A stretch of 36,086 nt of DNA, taken from the NCBI GenBank assembly GCA_035297385.1, contig DATGZD010000135.1, positions 1 through 36,086 of the forward strand, in the 5' to 3' direction. How positions within the stretch are numbered: position 1 is the first letter of the stretch; every line of letters begins with the position of its first letter. Shown here piece by piece: positions 7,564-16,181 of this stretch. The stretch comes from UBA11855 sp035297385 (lineage in GTDB: Archaea; Thermoproteota; Bathyarchaeia; Bathyarchaeales; Bathycorpusculaceae). The position numbers were made by a program, and so were the translations under genes. The notes under the pieces are model-generated. The model was not told where the DNA came from. It saw only the letters and a list, made by a program, of their open reading frames with translations, and made no database searches.

Positions 7564-9210
7564 TTACAATAGTGTTTCATTAGTTTTTAGTTTGGTGTGC
7601 TCTTTTTCAGAAGGGTTGATTAAAGAAAGTAATTTTTCAACTGTGTTAAGCGCTGGATTCAAAATACGGTTTACCGGTCCCAGTGATGTCGTCATTGTTC
7701 TCAGATTCTCTATATCAGAGCGATCTATTACCCGTATCATTAGAATACTAGGCAAGAAGACTATTGTGAATACTGTTGCACCGATTAGTAGGTTTATCAC
7801 ACTACTGAAGCCCATTTGTAGTTGGATTATGAACGTAGTGGCGCCTGCCAAACCTGAGGCAATTAATATTTTTGTTGACGAAACCCAATCTATCATTAAA
7901 TCATAGTGTCTCTTTATCCATTGTAAAGATATAATAAGACCTGGTACTCCTGCAACTAAAGCCGTAATTATTATGCCTAAGACGCCTATTTGTGAGGCTA
8001 AAAACCAACTAAGCGGTATACCTATCGCGGCTGTTAAAATGCTGAGCATCATGCTTAAACCTGTCTTGCCTTGGCTATTCAGTAGGTTACCAGTCGTAAG
8101 GCTTCCAAAAGCAGTATACAAGTAGGTGATGGCAAGTAACGATAAATAAAGCGGAGCTGATGGATATTTGTTGCTAAACAACGTTGCAATTCCTGGTTCT
8201 GACAGGGCCATCACAATCATAGCTACAGGGACCACTAAAAGGGTAGCATATTTAACCGAGAACTGGTAGACGGTTCTCAATGCGTCTTTATCCTTTATTG
8301 CGTCAAGTTTACTGAAGGCTGGGAAAAGCATCATAGTTATTGGTGAGGCAAAGAAGGTTATCAGGACCACAAAGGTTGTTGCAAGAGCGTAGTTGCCAAC
8401 AGCATCAGCAGTCGCATAGGCACCTATGAGTATGATATTAAATTGCATTTGAAAAGCAGTTATTATTGCTGCTACTGATAAGGGTAGCCCATATACAAGT
8501 AACATCTTTATATCATTGCGATTTCTGGTCTTATCTATTTCTATGTGTTGTAGTTGTTGATTCACAGATGAAATAGACATTTTTCTGCAAAGCATAAACA
8601 TAAATAACGTTCCAGTTACACCTGCAAGTAATAATGAGACTAGATAGCCAACGATCGCTCCGAATACGCCTAACCCTAGAATTACTAAACCTATTGTCAA
8701 AACAACCTTTACGACAGATTGAATAATTAATGTTACACTGTTCAGTTCCATGCGTTCTAAACCTGTGAAAGCAGACTGAGCGACTGTGAAGAAGGCATTT
8801 ATCAGAATTGTAAATGAAGCTATCTGAAGCAACGGTTCCATAGCCGCAAGATTATAGATACTGGCAAACAATGACGAAAGAATAAATGAAACGATAGTTA
8901 ATACTATGCCAACGACAATCTCAAACAATAACCCATTCACTAAGATATTTCTTATTCGATGTACCTGATTTTCTACATTGTACTGAGCAGTATAACGTAT
9001 TATAGCTGAGGTTACTCCCCAATCTCTGAATACACCTATCAAAGTTGGAGTTGCTACGGCGAGCGAGTATAGACCCATTCCTTCTGATAACAATAAGTTA
9101 GCGATGTAAATTGTGCCGATAGCTGAAATCACAGTTGAACCTACTAACCCCCAGAGTAAATGAAAACTACTTTTTGTTGTGATCTTAGCCATTTCTGCAG
9201 CTTTAGTCAT
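7564..9210 (-). CDS. Polysaccharide/oligosaccharide flippase (MOP superfamily, Wzx-like)
   Basis: A 548-residue membrane protein with about 14 hydrophobic helices, the normal size and pattern for MOP-superfamily flippases that move lipid-linked sugars across the cytoplasmic membrane. Typical features are the early KSSFHLLWGLVGSTVISAIG helix, SEGMGLYSLAVATPTLI, the amphipathic helix with FRDWGVTSAIIRY, and the mid-protein AFFTVAQSAFTGLERM. In archaea such proteins supply dolichol-linked glycans for N-glycosylation or surface polysaccharide. The setting, among sequon-rich surface-protein genes, fits a role in glycosylating them, but that is inference. The start ATG at 9210 has only a weak ribosome site; the next in-frame ATG is 6 codons on. 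Confidence 0.85.
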   Translation of the reverse strand: MTKAAEMAKITTKSSFHLLWGLVGSTVISAIGTIYIANLLLSEGMGLYSLAVATPTLIGVFRDWGVTSAIIRYTAQYNVENQVHRIRNILVNGLLFEIVVGIVLTIVSFILSSLFASIYNLAAMEPLLQIASFTILINAFFTVAQSAFTGLERMELNSVTLIIQSVVKVVLTIGLVILGLGVFGAIVGYLVSLLLAGVTGTLFMFMLCRKMSISSVNQQLQHIEIDKTRNRNDIKMLLVYGLPLSVAAIITAFQMQFNIILIGAYATADAVGNYALATTFVVLITFFASPITMMLFPAFSKLDAIKDKDALRTVYQFSVKYATLLVVPVAMIVMALSEPGIATLFSNKYPSAPLYLSLLAITYLYTAFGSLTTGNLLNSQGKTGLSMMLSILTAAIGIPLSWFLASQIGVLGIIITALVAGVPGLIISLQWIKRHYDLMIDWVSSTKILIASGLAGATTFIIQLQMGFSSVINLLIGATVFTIVFLPSILMIRVIDRSDIENLRTMTTSLGPVNRILNPALNTVEKLLSLINPSEKEHTKLKTNETLL

Positions 9211-9295
9211 ACATCTTTGCCTATCACTAAATTAGTTATTCAGCTTAGATGTGTTATTTCGAGATGTGTATATTGCTTTTGGATTTAAAATCTAG

Positions 9296-9303
9296 ATTTA
9301 TAT
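9296..9303 (-). promoter_or_regulatory. TATA-like element of the flippase gene
   Basis: On the minus strand ATATAAAT lies about 90 bases upstream of the flippase start, which would give a leader near 60 nt. It is the best TATA match upstream of this gene. The remainder of the 9211-9739 gap holds only one weak small reading frame (9363-9521). Confidence 0.35.
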
Positions 9304-9362
9304 CTGAACGAAGCAGGATACAGAATTTTTCTAATCATGAAAAGCGAGATATGAGCGACCTA

Positions 9363-9521
9363 TCAATTCTTTTTTGCTATTTTTAAGAAAGTGTTTATCT
9401 TAACTTGAAATTTGAACCCTGGCAGGTTTATATCGGAATGCGGAGAAGGCTTCTTTTTTATTCTTTTGACGGCTTCAGTGAATTTTCTGATTAATGCAGG
9501 TATAACATGTGAGGATTCCAA
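9363..9521 (-). CDS. Possible 52-residue small protein or gene relic
   Basis: A minus-strand reading frame from TTG at 9521 to TGA at 9363 gives a basic peptide with protein-like composition (PALIRKFTEAVKRIKKK, then a second segment ending FLKIAKKN). There is no convincing ribosome-binding site. It could be a small basic protein, the remnant C-terminus of a lost gene, or chance. I do not recognise it. Confidence 0.2.
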   Translation of the reverse strand: MESSHVIPALIRKFTEAVKRIKKKPSPHSDINLPGFKFQVKINTFLKIAKKN

Positions 9522-9739
9522 GTCAAAATTATCTCATGGGCTATACAAGTTTACTGGAAGTAGATAGATAATATTCATACCTTGTCGTTGATAAGCTTGG
9601 TTGTTGAGGTTTTAGAGGTTACTTTACCTTAGTGTGTTATTTGTATTTCACCGACAAATTTCATGTAATAGTTAAGCAGTCTGAAATTGTATCTGTCATC
9701 AAGACTTCAAATTCGTAAAAGGCAAAAAGGAGTTGTGTA

Positions 9740-9805
9740 ATGTTCTTTTTAATATGTCAACGAAAGCATCTGTTGCAATATGTCTATTCATTTTTCTTCT
9801 CATGA
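9740..9805 (+). CDS. Possible 21-residue leader peptide coupled to the DUF4332 gene
   Basis: AAGGAG at 9727-9732 is the best ribosome-binding site here and is correctly spaced (7 bases) for ATG at 9740. That ATG opens a 21-codon frame (MFFLICQRKHLLQYVYSFFFS) which is not the frame of the following gene. Its TGA at 9803-9805 overlaps an in-frame ATG of the DUF4332 protein at 9802 (ATGA). This arrangement allows translational coupling, or it could mark a frameshift in the real 5' end. Confidence 0.3.
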   Translation: MFFLICQRKHLLQYVYSFFFS

Positions 9806-10536
9806 TGACTATTACGCGAATTGTTCCAACATTTCCTCCTGCAACGATGATTTTTGAATTCTTTAAATTCTCTCAGAATTCGATGATTATTTTTGGAATT
9901 CCTGCCGTAACCATTCTAATGTGTATGACAAATGGATTCTTCTGGATGATCATTGCAGCTGTTTTGCTTGCTATTGCTTCTTTTGCATCCAGAACTGAAC
10001 CTCTTCCACCTATGCCGGAAGCGCCCCACCTTAGATCGCCTATACCCGCAGCAAACCCGGCAGATCCGCGAATAAGTAAGATTCCTCCTGCAATGACAGT
10101 GACAAAAAGAAACACAACAAGAAGACCTCGAGAAGGATACGAAATAGAGACTATCCAAGGCATAGGACTCATTCGAGGCATGTTGCTGCGAAATATGGGC
10201 ATTAAAACATCAGAGGATCTATTACATGTGTGCAGAACTGAAAAGATTCGGCATCGCATAGCTAAGGATTTAAGCGTTTCAGAGGAGACGTTACTTACAT
10301 GGATTTGTCAGGCAGATTTGCTCCGAGTAAAAGGGGTAGGTAAACATTACTCAGAACTTCTAGAGTCAGCAGGGGTTAATACAGTTGCAGATTTATCTAC
10401 TAAAAGTCCTACGCTTCTGCGTCAAACGCTAAAAATCATTAACAAAGAGAAGAACCTGGTGAAGCGCGTTCCCCCAGTAGGCACAATCCAAATCTGGGTT
10501 AATGACGCCCAAAACCTTGAGCACATAATTGAATAG
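9754..10536 (+). CDS. Membrane-anchored DUF4332 (double helix-hairpin-helix) protein
   Basis: A protein of about 260 residues. The N-terminal part has two hydrophobic segments (VAICLFIFLLMMTI and a longer one around MIIFGIPAVTILMC to MIIAAVLLAIASF), followed by a Pro-rich linker (about 80-115). The C-terminal half resembles DUF4332: two successive helix-hairpin-helix units, seen in IETIQGIGLIRGMLLRNMGI and in LLRVKGVGKHYSELLESAGV, each followed by an acidic/helical segment. Such units can bind DNA or act as protein-protein modules; here they would face the cytoplasm. The function is unknown. The start is uncertain: ATG 9754 has no ribosome site of its own, while ATG 9802 overlaps the stop of a well-initiated short frame. 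The gene is monocistronic, facing the next one tail to tail. Confidence 0.7.
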   Translation: MSTKASVAICLFIFLLMMTITRIVPTFPPATMIFEFFKFSQNSMIIFGIPAVTILMCMTNGFFWMIIAAVLLAIASFASRTEPLPPMPEAPHLRSPIPAANPADPRISKIPPAMTVTKRNTTRRPREGYEIETIQGIGLIRGMLLRNMGIKTSEDLLHVCRTEKIRHRIAKDLSVSEETLLTWICQADLLRVKGVGKHYSELLESAGVNTVADLSTKSPTLLRQTLKIINKEKNLVKRVPPVGTIQIWVNDAQNLEHIIE

Positions 10537-10565
10537 ATTACTTCAAGATAGCGCATCAAAAGAAG

Positions 10566-11180
10566 TTAAGGGGAGCGCATAAAACTCATAAATTCAGCTA
10601 TGCTTCGGGGCTGTAAAACATAATTGTGTTTTCGTTCGTCACCAACTGTTGAATGTGGTTTGGGGCCGTAATCGTGTCCAGGATACACTGCAATAGAATC
10701 ATCAAGTTTTAGCAATTTGTTAAAGAAACTCTCATACAGGCTTCTGGGGTCTCCGCCAGGTAAATCGGTTCGACCACATTCTCTGACGAACAGAGTATCG
10801 CCCGTCAAAAGTATTTCATTATTAACAAGAAGACAGATACTGTCAGGTGTGTGTCCAGGCGTATAGATCACTCTTATGTTAATGGAGCCAACCTTAATTA
10901 TGTCACCCTCATCAACTGCTATGTCACAGTTAGCTTTGGAAAACTTATGTGCGACTATTTTAGCCCCAAACTCTGATTTTAAATCATCATTACCATCTAC
11001 GTGATCATAATGACCATGTGTATTTATGATATATTTTAGTTGAAAATTGTTCTTTTTCAGAATTTGAATAATTTCGTCTGAATTATAGCTTGAATCAACA
11101 ACAACAGCTTCACATGTATTCTCATCAGCTAGAATGTAGGAAAAATTATCACCGTACTTTTTGATTTGTCTAAAGAACAT
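10566..11180 (-). CDS. Metallo-beta-lactamase-fold hydrolase, glyoxalase II/ETHE1-like
   Basis: A 204-residue single-domain MBL enzyme. Metal ligands are complete: THGHYDH (residues 54-60; His55, His57, Asp59, His60), His110 in TPGHTPDS, Asp128 in TGDTLF, and His169 in YPGHDYG. The segments CGRTDLPGGDPRSLYES and the STVGDERKHN tail resemble persulfide dioxygenase (ETHE1) and glyoxalase II-like proteins, which act on glutathione or other thiol adducts. Archaea usually lack glutathione, so the true substrate (a persulfide, a thioester or another low-molecular-weight thiol) is open. The start ATG at 11180 is supported by AAGAGGTG about 8 bases upstream. Confidence 0.85.
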   Translation of the reverse strand: MFFRQIKKYGDNFSYILADENTCEAVVVDSSYNSDEIIQILKKNNFQLKYIINTHGHYDHVDGNDDLKSEFGAKIVAHKFSKANCDIAVDEGDIIKVGSINIRVIYTPGHTPDSICLLVNNEILLTGDTLFVRECGRTDLPGGDPRSLYESFFNKLLKLDDSIAVYPGHDYGPKPHSTVGDERKHNYVLQPRSIAEFMSFMRSP

Positions 11181-11295
11181 AGAAATAACACCTCTTTAAT
11201 ATTGTAGATTCTGAAGCCAATAGCGAAATAAATGTTTTCTGATTAAGATTCTTTTTGAAAATATGCTCATATTGTAGTTGCAGTTAAGCAATCAC

Positions 11296-11574
11296 ATGCT
11301 TTTAAGAACTAGAACAACCTTACGAAATATGAGTCTTCTCAGGAAGGATTATTTGTCAAAAACGGAAATTGACGTCAAAGAAAGAGTGCAAGAACTCATA
11401 CATATCATTAACAGGTATAGGGAGAGAGCAAAATCTAGTCCTGGCGATACTGATGTAGTAATCAAGAACTGGGGGTTTGACGTGGCAAAACAAGAAAGAG
11501 ATTACACTGTTGGCATGGAGCTAAATCTGACTCTGACACCGAAGCCCAAGAAGGCTGGAAAGAGCAACAAATAG
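11296..11574 (+). CDS. Small hypothetical protein, basic
   Basis: About 92 residues, with no recognised family. A helical, charged middle (EIDVKERVQELIHIINRYRERA) is followed by a beta-like C-terminal part (VVIKNWGFDV, YTVGMELNLTLTPKP) and a lysine-rich end. There is no signal peptide or membrane segment, so it is cytoplasmic. The start is unclear: ATG 11296 is chosen, but TTG 11278 or ATG 11335 are possible, and none has a good ribosome site. A TATA-like AAAATATGCT near 11257 could drive a nearly leaderless message. The composition and alternating pattern suggest a real gene. Confidence 0.55.
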   Translation: MLLRTRTTLRNMSLLRKDYLSKTEIDVKERVQELIHIINRYRERAKSSPGDTDVVIKNWGFDVAKQERDYTVGMELNLTLTPKPKKAGKSNK

Positions 11575-11661
11575 GACCTAATTAAAACAAAAACTTTTGC
11601 AAGCACCACTCGAATATGAAGCATAAATAGTAAATAGTATAGATTCAGTGCTCTATGTCGC

Positions 11662-12612
11662 TTAACTTTCTGAATTTTTTGGGCTAAGCTTCCATTCAAG
11701 CTTAGCTTTAACATCGATCCTATCAACTTGTTCTTTTCTATCTATTTCTTGTTGCAGGGTCCTTACTGGATGGGAGCCAAATGCTGAAGCATAGACTCTT
11801 GATACTTGAACACCAAAAAGCAGAAACAGATTTGCTAGATAGATCCATAGTAATAATACCATCAATGACCCGGCAGTCCCGGCCAATGTTGTAGGGGAAA
11901 AAAGTGACACATAGACTCCAAAGAGAGAGTTTAGGAATGTAAAAATAATACTCGTTATTACAGCAGCTAACGTCACATCACTCCATTTAAGATATACTTC
12001 AGGCACAATTTTGAATATAACGGCAAAGAGAATGAATCCTAATACGAATGATAGAATTATTTGAAGAACTCTTAGCAAGATCGGAGCAAAACCTCCGATT
12101 ATTGGATTAAGAATAAGAACTGCAAGATTGAAAAGAATTGTTGAGAATGCAGTCCAAACTACAACTATCAAACCTATTGATCCAACTAAGATAAACGGTT
12201 CGATCTTATTTCTAATGCTCTCACTAAACCTTAATTCGGCAGGTGTTATTTCCCAAATTTTGTTTACCGATTTATCTAAAACAGAATATGCTCCAAGTGC
12301 ACCTGCCAATGTAAAAGCCACAGCAATAATAGATCCAAAAATCGATGTTAATGGACTTTGTGCATTTTTTAGAAGTTGAGAAAGCAAATCTGCAATAGAT
12401 GGACCGGCAATATTTGCCACTTGATTAACTAATTGTTGAAGTGCTGCTTCTTGTCCATATATTAAAGCCAAACCTGCAACAGTAATTAACGCTAATGAAG
12501 GAAGGGGTAAAATCGCAAAAAAAGTAATTGCAGCCGCCCTTAAAGATGCATCATGTGATTGCCACTTCTTAAATGAAACCATCATTAAATTAATGAATTC
12601 TCGACGGTTCAT
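11662..12612 (-). CDS. YihY/BrkB-family (UPF0761) inner-membrane protein
   Basis: A 316-residue protein with about six transmembrane helices and the YihY/BrkB layout. It opens with a cytoplasmic helix (FINLMMVSFKKWQSHDASLRAAAITFFAIL, with the typical AAAITFF motif), has a soluble loop after the first helix, and a middle signature (GALGAYSVLDKSVNKIWEI). It closes with the membrane helix LMVLLLWIYLANLFLLFGVQ and a cytoplasmic tail. The family's function is unproven (transporter or envelope protein; older 'RNase BN' labels are misassignments). The start has no clear Shine-Dalgarno, but an AT-rich ATATTTAAAC lies about 20 bases upstream. Two small unknown genes precede it on the same strand with a 43-base gap, so the three may be one operon. 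Confidence 0.85.
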   Translation of the reverse strand: MNRREFINLMMVSFKKWQSHDASLRAAAITFFAILPLPSLALITVAGLALIYGQEAALQQLVNQVANIAGPSIADLLSQLLKNAQSPLTSIFGSIIAVAFTLAGALGAYSVLDKSVNKIWEITPAELRFSESIRNKIEPFILVGSIGLIVVVWTAFSTILFNLAVLILNPIIGGFAPILLRVLQIILSFVLGFILFAVIFKIVPEVYLKWSDVTLAAVITSIIFTFLNSLFGVYVSLFSPTTLAGTAGSLMVLLLWIYLANLFLLFGVQVSRVYASAFGSHPVRTLQQEIDRKEQVDRIDVKAKLEWKLSPKNSES

Positions 12613-12655
12613 GATTTCTGCCTGTTTAAATATTCCTCAAGAATTAAAGCGATAA

Positions 12656-13084
12656 CTAAATGATAATCCTTAATATGTTAATGAAACTGTTAACTGCAAC
12701 TGCTCTTGTCTTAGTTATTAATTGAAGAATTGTTGATCTTGCTTCTGCACCTATAGTTATGATAGTGCCGCCTTTGTATGAGACAGTTAAGGTAATTCCT
12801 CTATCATGCAATGCTTCAGCTACAGATCTTAGTGTTTTAAGAGGACTTACACCAGGTTTCTTTTTAACTTCTTTTTCAATTTCGTCCCCTTCCATCAATT
12901 GAGCTTGAGCTTGTTGACTAATTTCTCCCCGCATTGCTATGATTCTCTTTATGAAATTTTTGTCTTCCAAATCCACATTAATCTTTTTACTCGTCAAATT
13001 AACCTCAAGAACGTTCAAATCGCCGGTAGACAAAATAACCTTGCCTGACTCGAAGGTAGGTTCCTTATTTTCAGATTCTTGCAT
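12656..13084 (-). CDS. Hypothetical protein, second gene of a coupled pair
   Basis: A 142-residue soluble protein of no family I recognise. It begins with an acidic leader (ESENKEPTFESG), has a beta-rich first half (KVILSTGDLNVLEVNL), a helical middle (KNFIKRIIAMRGEISQQAQAQL) with a charged linker, then a segment that looks like a folded alpha/beta unit (LKTLRSVAEALHDRGITLTV, GGTIITIGAEA) and a C-terminal helix. The phrase 'SVAEALHDRGITLTVSYKG' recalls helices of DNA- or lipid-binding proteins but proves nothing. I start it at ATG 13084 because GAGGAAGGT lies just before it; this ATG is 14 bases inside the upstream gene, so translation is probably coupled. Confidence 0.6.
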   Translation of the reverse strand: MQESENKEPTFESGKVILSTGDLNVLEVNLTSKKINVDLEDKNFIKRIIAMRGEISQQAQAQLMEGDEIEKEVKKKPGVSPLKTLRSVAEALHDRGITLTVSYKGGTIITIGAEARSTILQLITKTRAVAVNSFINILRIII

Positions 13085-13316
13085 GTTTACCTTCCTCACA
13101 AGAAATTAGAACCGTTGTATCTTTTGGTCTAACAATGTTAAAGTTGATTTCACCATTAAGTACATATTTTGTATTACCCCGGTTGAATCTTAATTCCTGA
13201 AAACTAACCTTTGGATTAGGCTTATCCCCCGCAAGCTTGCCAATCATTTTGAGTAATTTACTCGATCCAATCTCAGTATTGTCTATGGTATAGGTTGACT
13301 CATCGTAAATTGACAT
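13071..13316 (-). CDS. Hypothetical protein, first gene of a coupled pair
   Basis: An 81-residue soluble protein, unrecognised. It has a short N-terminal helix (SKLLKMIGKLAG) and alternating beta-like segments (VSFQELRFNRGNTKYVL, GEINFNIVRPKDTTVLI), so it is probably a small beta-rich domain. The start ATG at 13316 has a good GGAG 8 bases upstream. It overlaps the next gene by 14 bases, which suggests the two products act together, perhaps as a complex. Confidence 0.6.
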   Translation of the reverse strand: MSIYDESTYTIDNTEIGSSKLLKMIGKLAGDKPNPKVSFQELRFNRGNTKYVLNGEINFNIVRPKDTTVLISCEEGKHARI

Positions 13317-13536
13317 AAAAGAAGCTCCATTAAAATTATCTTTAAGAACAATAAATACTTACCTCCATGCCGTTACTGTGCTCTAGAAATTGTAAAACTC
13401 ATTTTCTTAAGACCAAAAACAGTTATTATTTTAGTGATCCAACTATGTAGAAGAATTATACTGAATGTATTTTTCGAGATAATCTTCCTAAAGTGATTCT
13501 TCTAATAAGAATTGCTAGTTTATGAAGGCATAAATA

Positions 13537-14709
13537 CTATTTATGATTAGTTTGGCTTGTCTTGTATGCAAACTTGAGAAAATATGGAGTAATGATTGAT
13601 GTAACTATAGCTGCTACGCCAATAATTGGTAATAGAAATGTACTTATTGCGCCTAAATCTTGACCCGCCTTTCCAACAATAAATGCAAATTCTCCAACTT
13701 GAGCCATACCAAACGCAACCTCACGAGCAACTTGATTGTTATAGCCAAATAAGCGAATTCCAATCATGCTGCTGCCCATTTTGGCAAAAATCAGAGTTAG
13801 AATTACTATTACTGCTAATAACCAATAACTTGTTAATTGAGTGACATCCATTAATGCACCCATTGAAACAAAAAAAATTGCTTCAAACATATGTCGTAGA
13901 TGCGAGAATTCCTCACTTATCTTTTCGGTTATGCGTGATTCTGCGACAACAACACCGATTAGGAATGCTCCTGTGGCTACTGAAAATCCAAGAACGGCCC
14001 CAATTATGGCAAAGACAAAGGCAAGACCAATTAAAGCAACGTATAGTACTTCATGACTTGTCTTTTCTGTAGTAGAATTTATGATTCTGGGAATTATGAA
14101 TGATCCTAGACCTAACGTCCCACCAACAAAAACAGCGAGTTTTAGTAGAAGAATCAAAAGAGCACCCAAAGATATTGACTGCGTGATTGCAAGGTTTTGG
14201 AGAGCGGCTAACAATAGGACTACGAATACATCTTCTGTTACAAGCATGCCTAACATTATTTGTGCAGGAATTTGCTTTATTTTTCCTAAATCGGTTAATA
14301 CTTTTGCGACAATTGTTGTACTGCTACTTGCTAAGGCAGCTCCGAGAAATAGTTTATCGAAAAGAGACCATTGGAGAAACATGCCTATTAACCAACTAGC
14401 GATTATAGTAAAGGTAATTTCAAGGGCTGCTACACCAAGTACAACTTTGCCTAATGCTCTAAGTCTCCTTAAAGGAAATTCTAACCCAACAGCAAACAAT
14501 AGAAGAATTATACCAATATCAGCAAAGACGCTAATCACATCGGTATGCGTTAGAACTACAAATGGGAGTAAGTAAGGTCCAACAATAATGCCTGATATTA
14601 AATATCCAATCACCAGAGGCTGCTTCAATTTATAGAAAAGAAAAGTGATAACGGAAGCTACTGCTAAGAGGATCGCAATATCTGTCAAGATTTCCGTTTC
14701 AAAACTCAT
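13537..14709 (-). CDS. CPA2-family cation:proton antiporter (KefB/NapA type)
   Basis: A 390-residue membrane protein with about 12 helices, the sodium/hydrogen exchanger domain (PF00999 type). Typical elements are YLISGIIVGPYLLPF, the conserved GIILLLFAVGLEFPLRRL region, ASSSTTIVAKVLTDLG, LGMLVTEDVFVVLLLA (with the ion-binding acid region), and GAFLIGVVVAES. It lacks the C-terminal TrkA-N/RCK regulatory domain of KefB. Expected role: exchange of Na+ or K+ for H+ across the cytoplasmic membrane. ATG at 14709 is chosen over the in-frame upstream codon at 14757 because GGAG lies 9 bases before it and the first helix follows directly. Confidence 0.9.
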   Translation of the reverse strand: MSFETEILTDIAILLAVASVITFLFYKLKQPLVIGYLISGIIVGPYLLPFVVLTHTDVISVFADIGIILLLFAVGLEFPLRRLRALGKVVLGVAALEITFTIIASWLIGMFLQWSLFDKLFLGAALASSSTTIVAKVLTDLGKIKQIPAQIMLGMLVTEDVFVVLLLAALQNLAITQSISLGALLILLLKLAVFVGGTLGLGSFIIPRIINSTTEKTSHEVLYVALIGLAFVFAIIGAVLGFSVATGAFLIGVVVAESRITEKISEEFSHLRHMFEAIFFVSMGALMDVTQLTSYWLLAVIVILTLIFAKMGSSMIGIRLFGYNNQVAREVAFGMAQVGEFAFIVGKAGQDLGAISTFLLPIIGVAAIVTSIITPYFLKFAYKTSQTNHK

Positions 14710-14934
14710 GTAGAAATTCTCCAATGCATAGCTAATTTGCGCCCTAAAAAGGCACATCCTACATTGTTGTCAAATCAAGCCAGATTAGTGTCTACAATCT
14801 TTTCAGAGCTATCCAGACATTTAAGCATTCAAAGATGGCTTTAGTGTACATTGATTTTTGAGACAAGAAATTTCACTGTTACTGACTGTTTAGAAACACT
14901 TTGTCTAGAGATAATAAGAAATTCCCTTTTGTAT

Positions 14935-15854
14935 CTACTCCTTATTTTGATAAGTGAATGTAGGTTCCAAGTAAATCTGTCTGATCATGGGATATCTGGT
15001 TTTTATTTTCCCCTCCAAATCCGCGATAATTCTGGTTATTTCATCACCACGCAAGTTCCCCCTAAGTTCGATTTACATTGTTAACAGAACATCATTAGGA
15101 CCAAGATGCATCGTAAGCAATTTATTGACACTTACAACCGAAGAATTTTGACGGGTAATTTCTCGTACACCTTTCAGGATATCTTCGTCTACGCTTTCAC
15201 CGACGAGTAATCCTTTACTTTCATAGGCTAATTCAGAAGCAACGATAATGAGAACTGCACCTATAAGAATGGAACCCAATCCATCGTACAAGGGATTATT
15301 GAAGTAGGAAGCAAGAAACACTCCAAAAAGCGATCGTTATTCCAATAATGGCTGCTGCATCCTCAGCTAATGCTGTAAATATTGTTGGGTCTTTGCTTTC
15401 GCTGTAAGCTTTAATTATACTTTTTCCTTTAGAGGTTCTACGAAGACTACGATAGCTTAATCCAAAAGAAAAACATTCCATTACAAAAGCAACACTAAGC
15501 ACGATGTAATTCACGATAGGGTCGGCAAGTTCTTTTGGAGTAGCAATCCGAGTTATTCCTTCATAAATGGATACGCCGCCACCTATACCAAAAATTAGTA
15601 CTGCCACGATTAATCCCAAAAATAGATTTCTGACGAATGACCAAACGGATGAAAATCGTCAGGAGGAAGTTTACTGCGTTTTAGCCCAAACAAAGTAATA
15701 ATTCATTCCCCGAATCTACAAGAGAATGGATGCCTTCTGATAACATCGCTGAGCTTCGAGACAAATAAGCTGCAATTAACTTGGTTACTGCAATACCTAT
15801 ATTTGCAGCTAAAGCGCCATAGACGCTCGTTCGACTCTCTGATTGTTCATCCAA
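14935..15854 (-). pseudogene. Decayed cation diffusion facilitator (CDF) transporter gene
   Basis: Pieced together across frames, this reads as one complete CDF protein of about 307 residues. TTG at 15854 (AGGTG upstream) opens with YGALAANIGIAVTKLIAAYL and SEGIHSLVDSGNE, the first metal site (HxxxD). The frame is then lost near 15683-15695; the next part carries KLPPDDFHPFGH. It is lost again near 15615-15623, where GLIVAVLIFGIGGG begins, and again near 15322-15330, before ASYFNNPLYDGLGS. Finally an in-frame TAA at 15073-15075 interrupts the C-terminal cytoplasmic domain, which continues (IELRGNLRGDEI to YLEPTF) to a stop at 14935. All three frameshifts lie at T- or G-runs, so sequencing error could explain some, but the nonsense codon argues for a true pseudogene. 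An intact version would export zinc, iron or another divalent metal. Confidence 0.8.
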
Positions 15855-16181
15855 AAACTACACCTAAACCTGTTGTTAAACAACCAAACGAACAAGGATT
15901 AACTGTCTTCTGTTAAACACACATGTTCCTATTAAGTCTAACAATCCCCAGCTGGTGGAGTTTTCATAGCATCAATTCTGTTTCTTTTTCTTTCTCTGAC
16001 CGTTCATTTATTGCACATTTGCCACATATTCTCCAAATATCGATACATTATCCATAAAAAATAAACAGAAATAAAAAAAGGCGTGAACTGATTTAGTTCA
16101 ACTACGTCGAAGCGTGCGCTCAATTGTAAGATTACGCGATGAAAAATGAGAAACACACAATATCCGTATCTCGCTATTTTT
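15855..16181. other. Non-coding stretch between CDF relic and NHEJ operon
   Basis: About 330 bases with no accepted gene. A 72-codon minus-strand frame (16004-16222) overlaps the DUF72 gene end and is rejected. No tRNA, hairpin or repeat of note was found. Confidence 0.4.

Noticed and set aside
14081..14575. 164-codon plus-strand frame
   Set aside because: Entirely antisense to the CPA2 antiporter, whose family match is clear.
15950..15990. Possible tRNA-like piece around CCCCAGCTGGTGGAG
   Set aside because: No T-arm consensus, no acceptor pairing and no anticodon stem on either strand.
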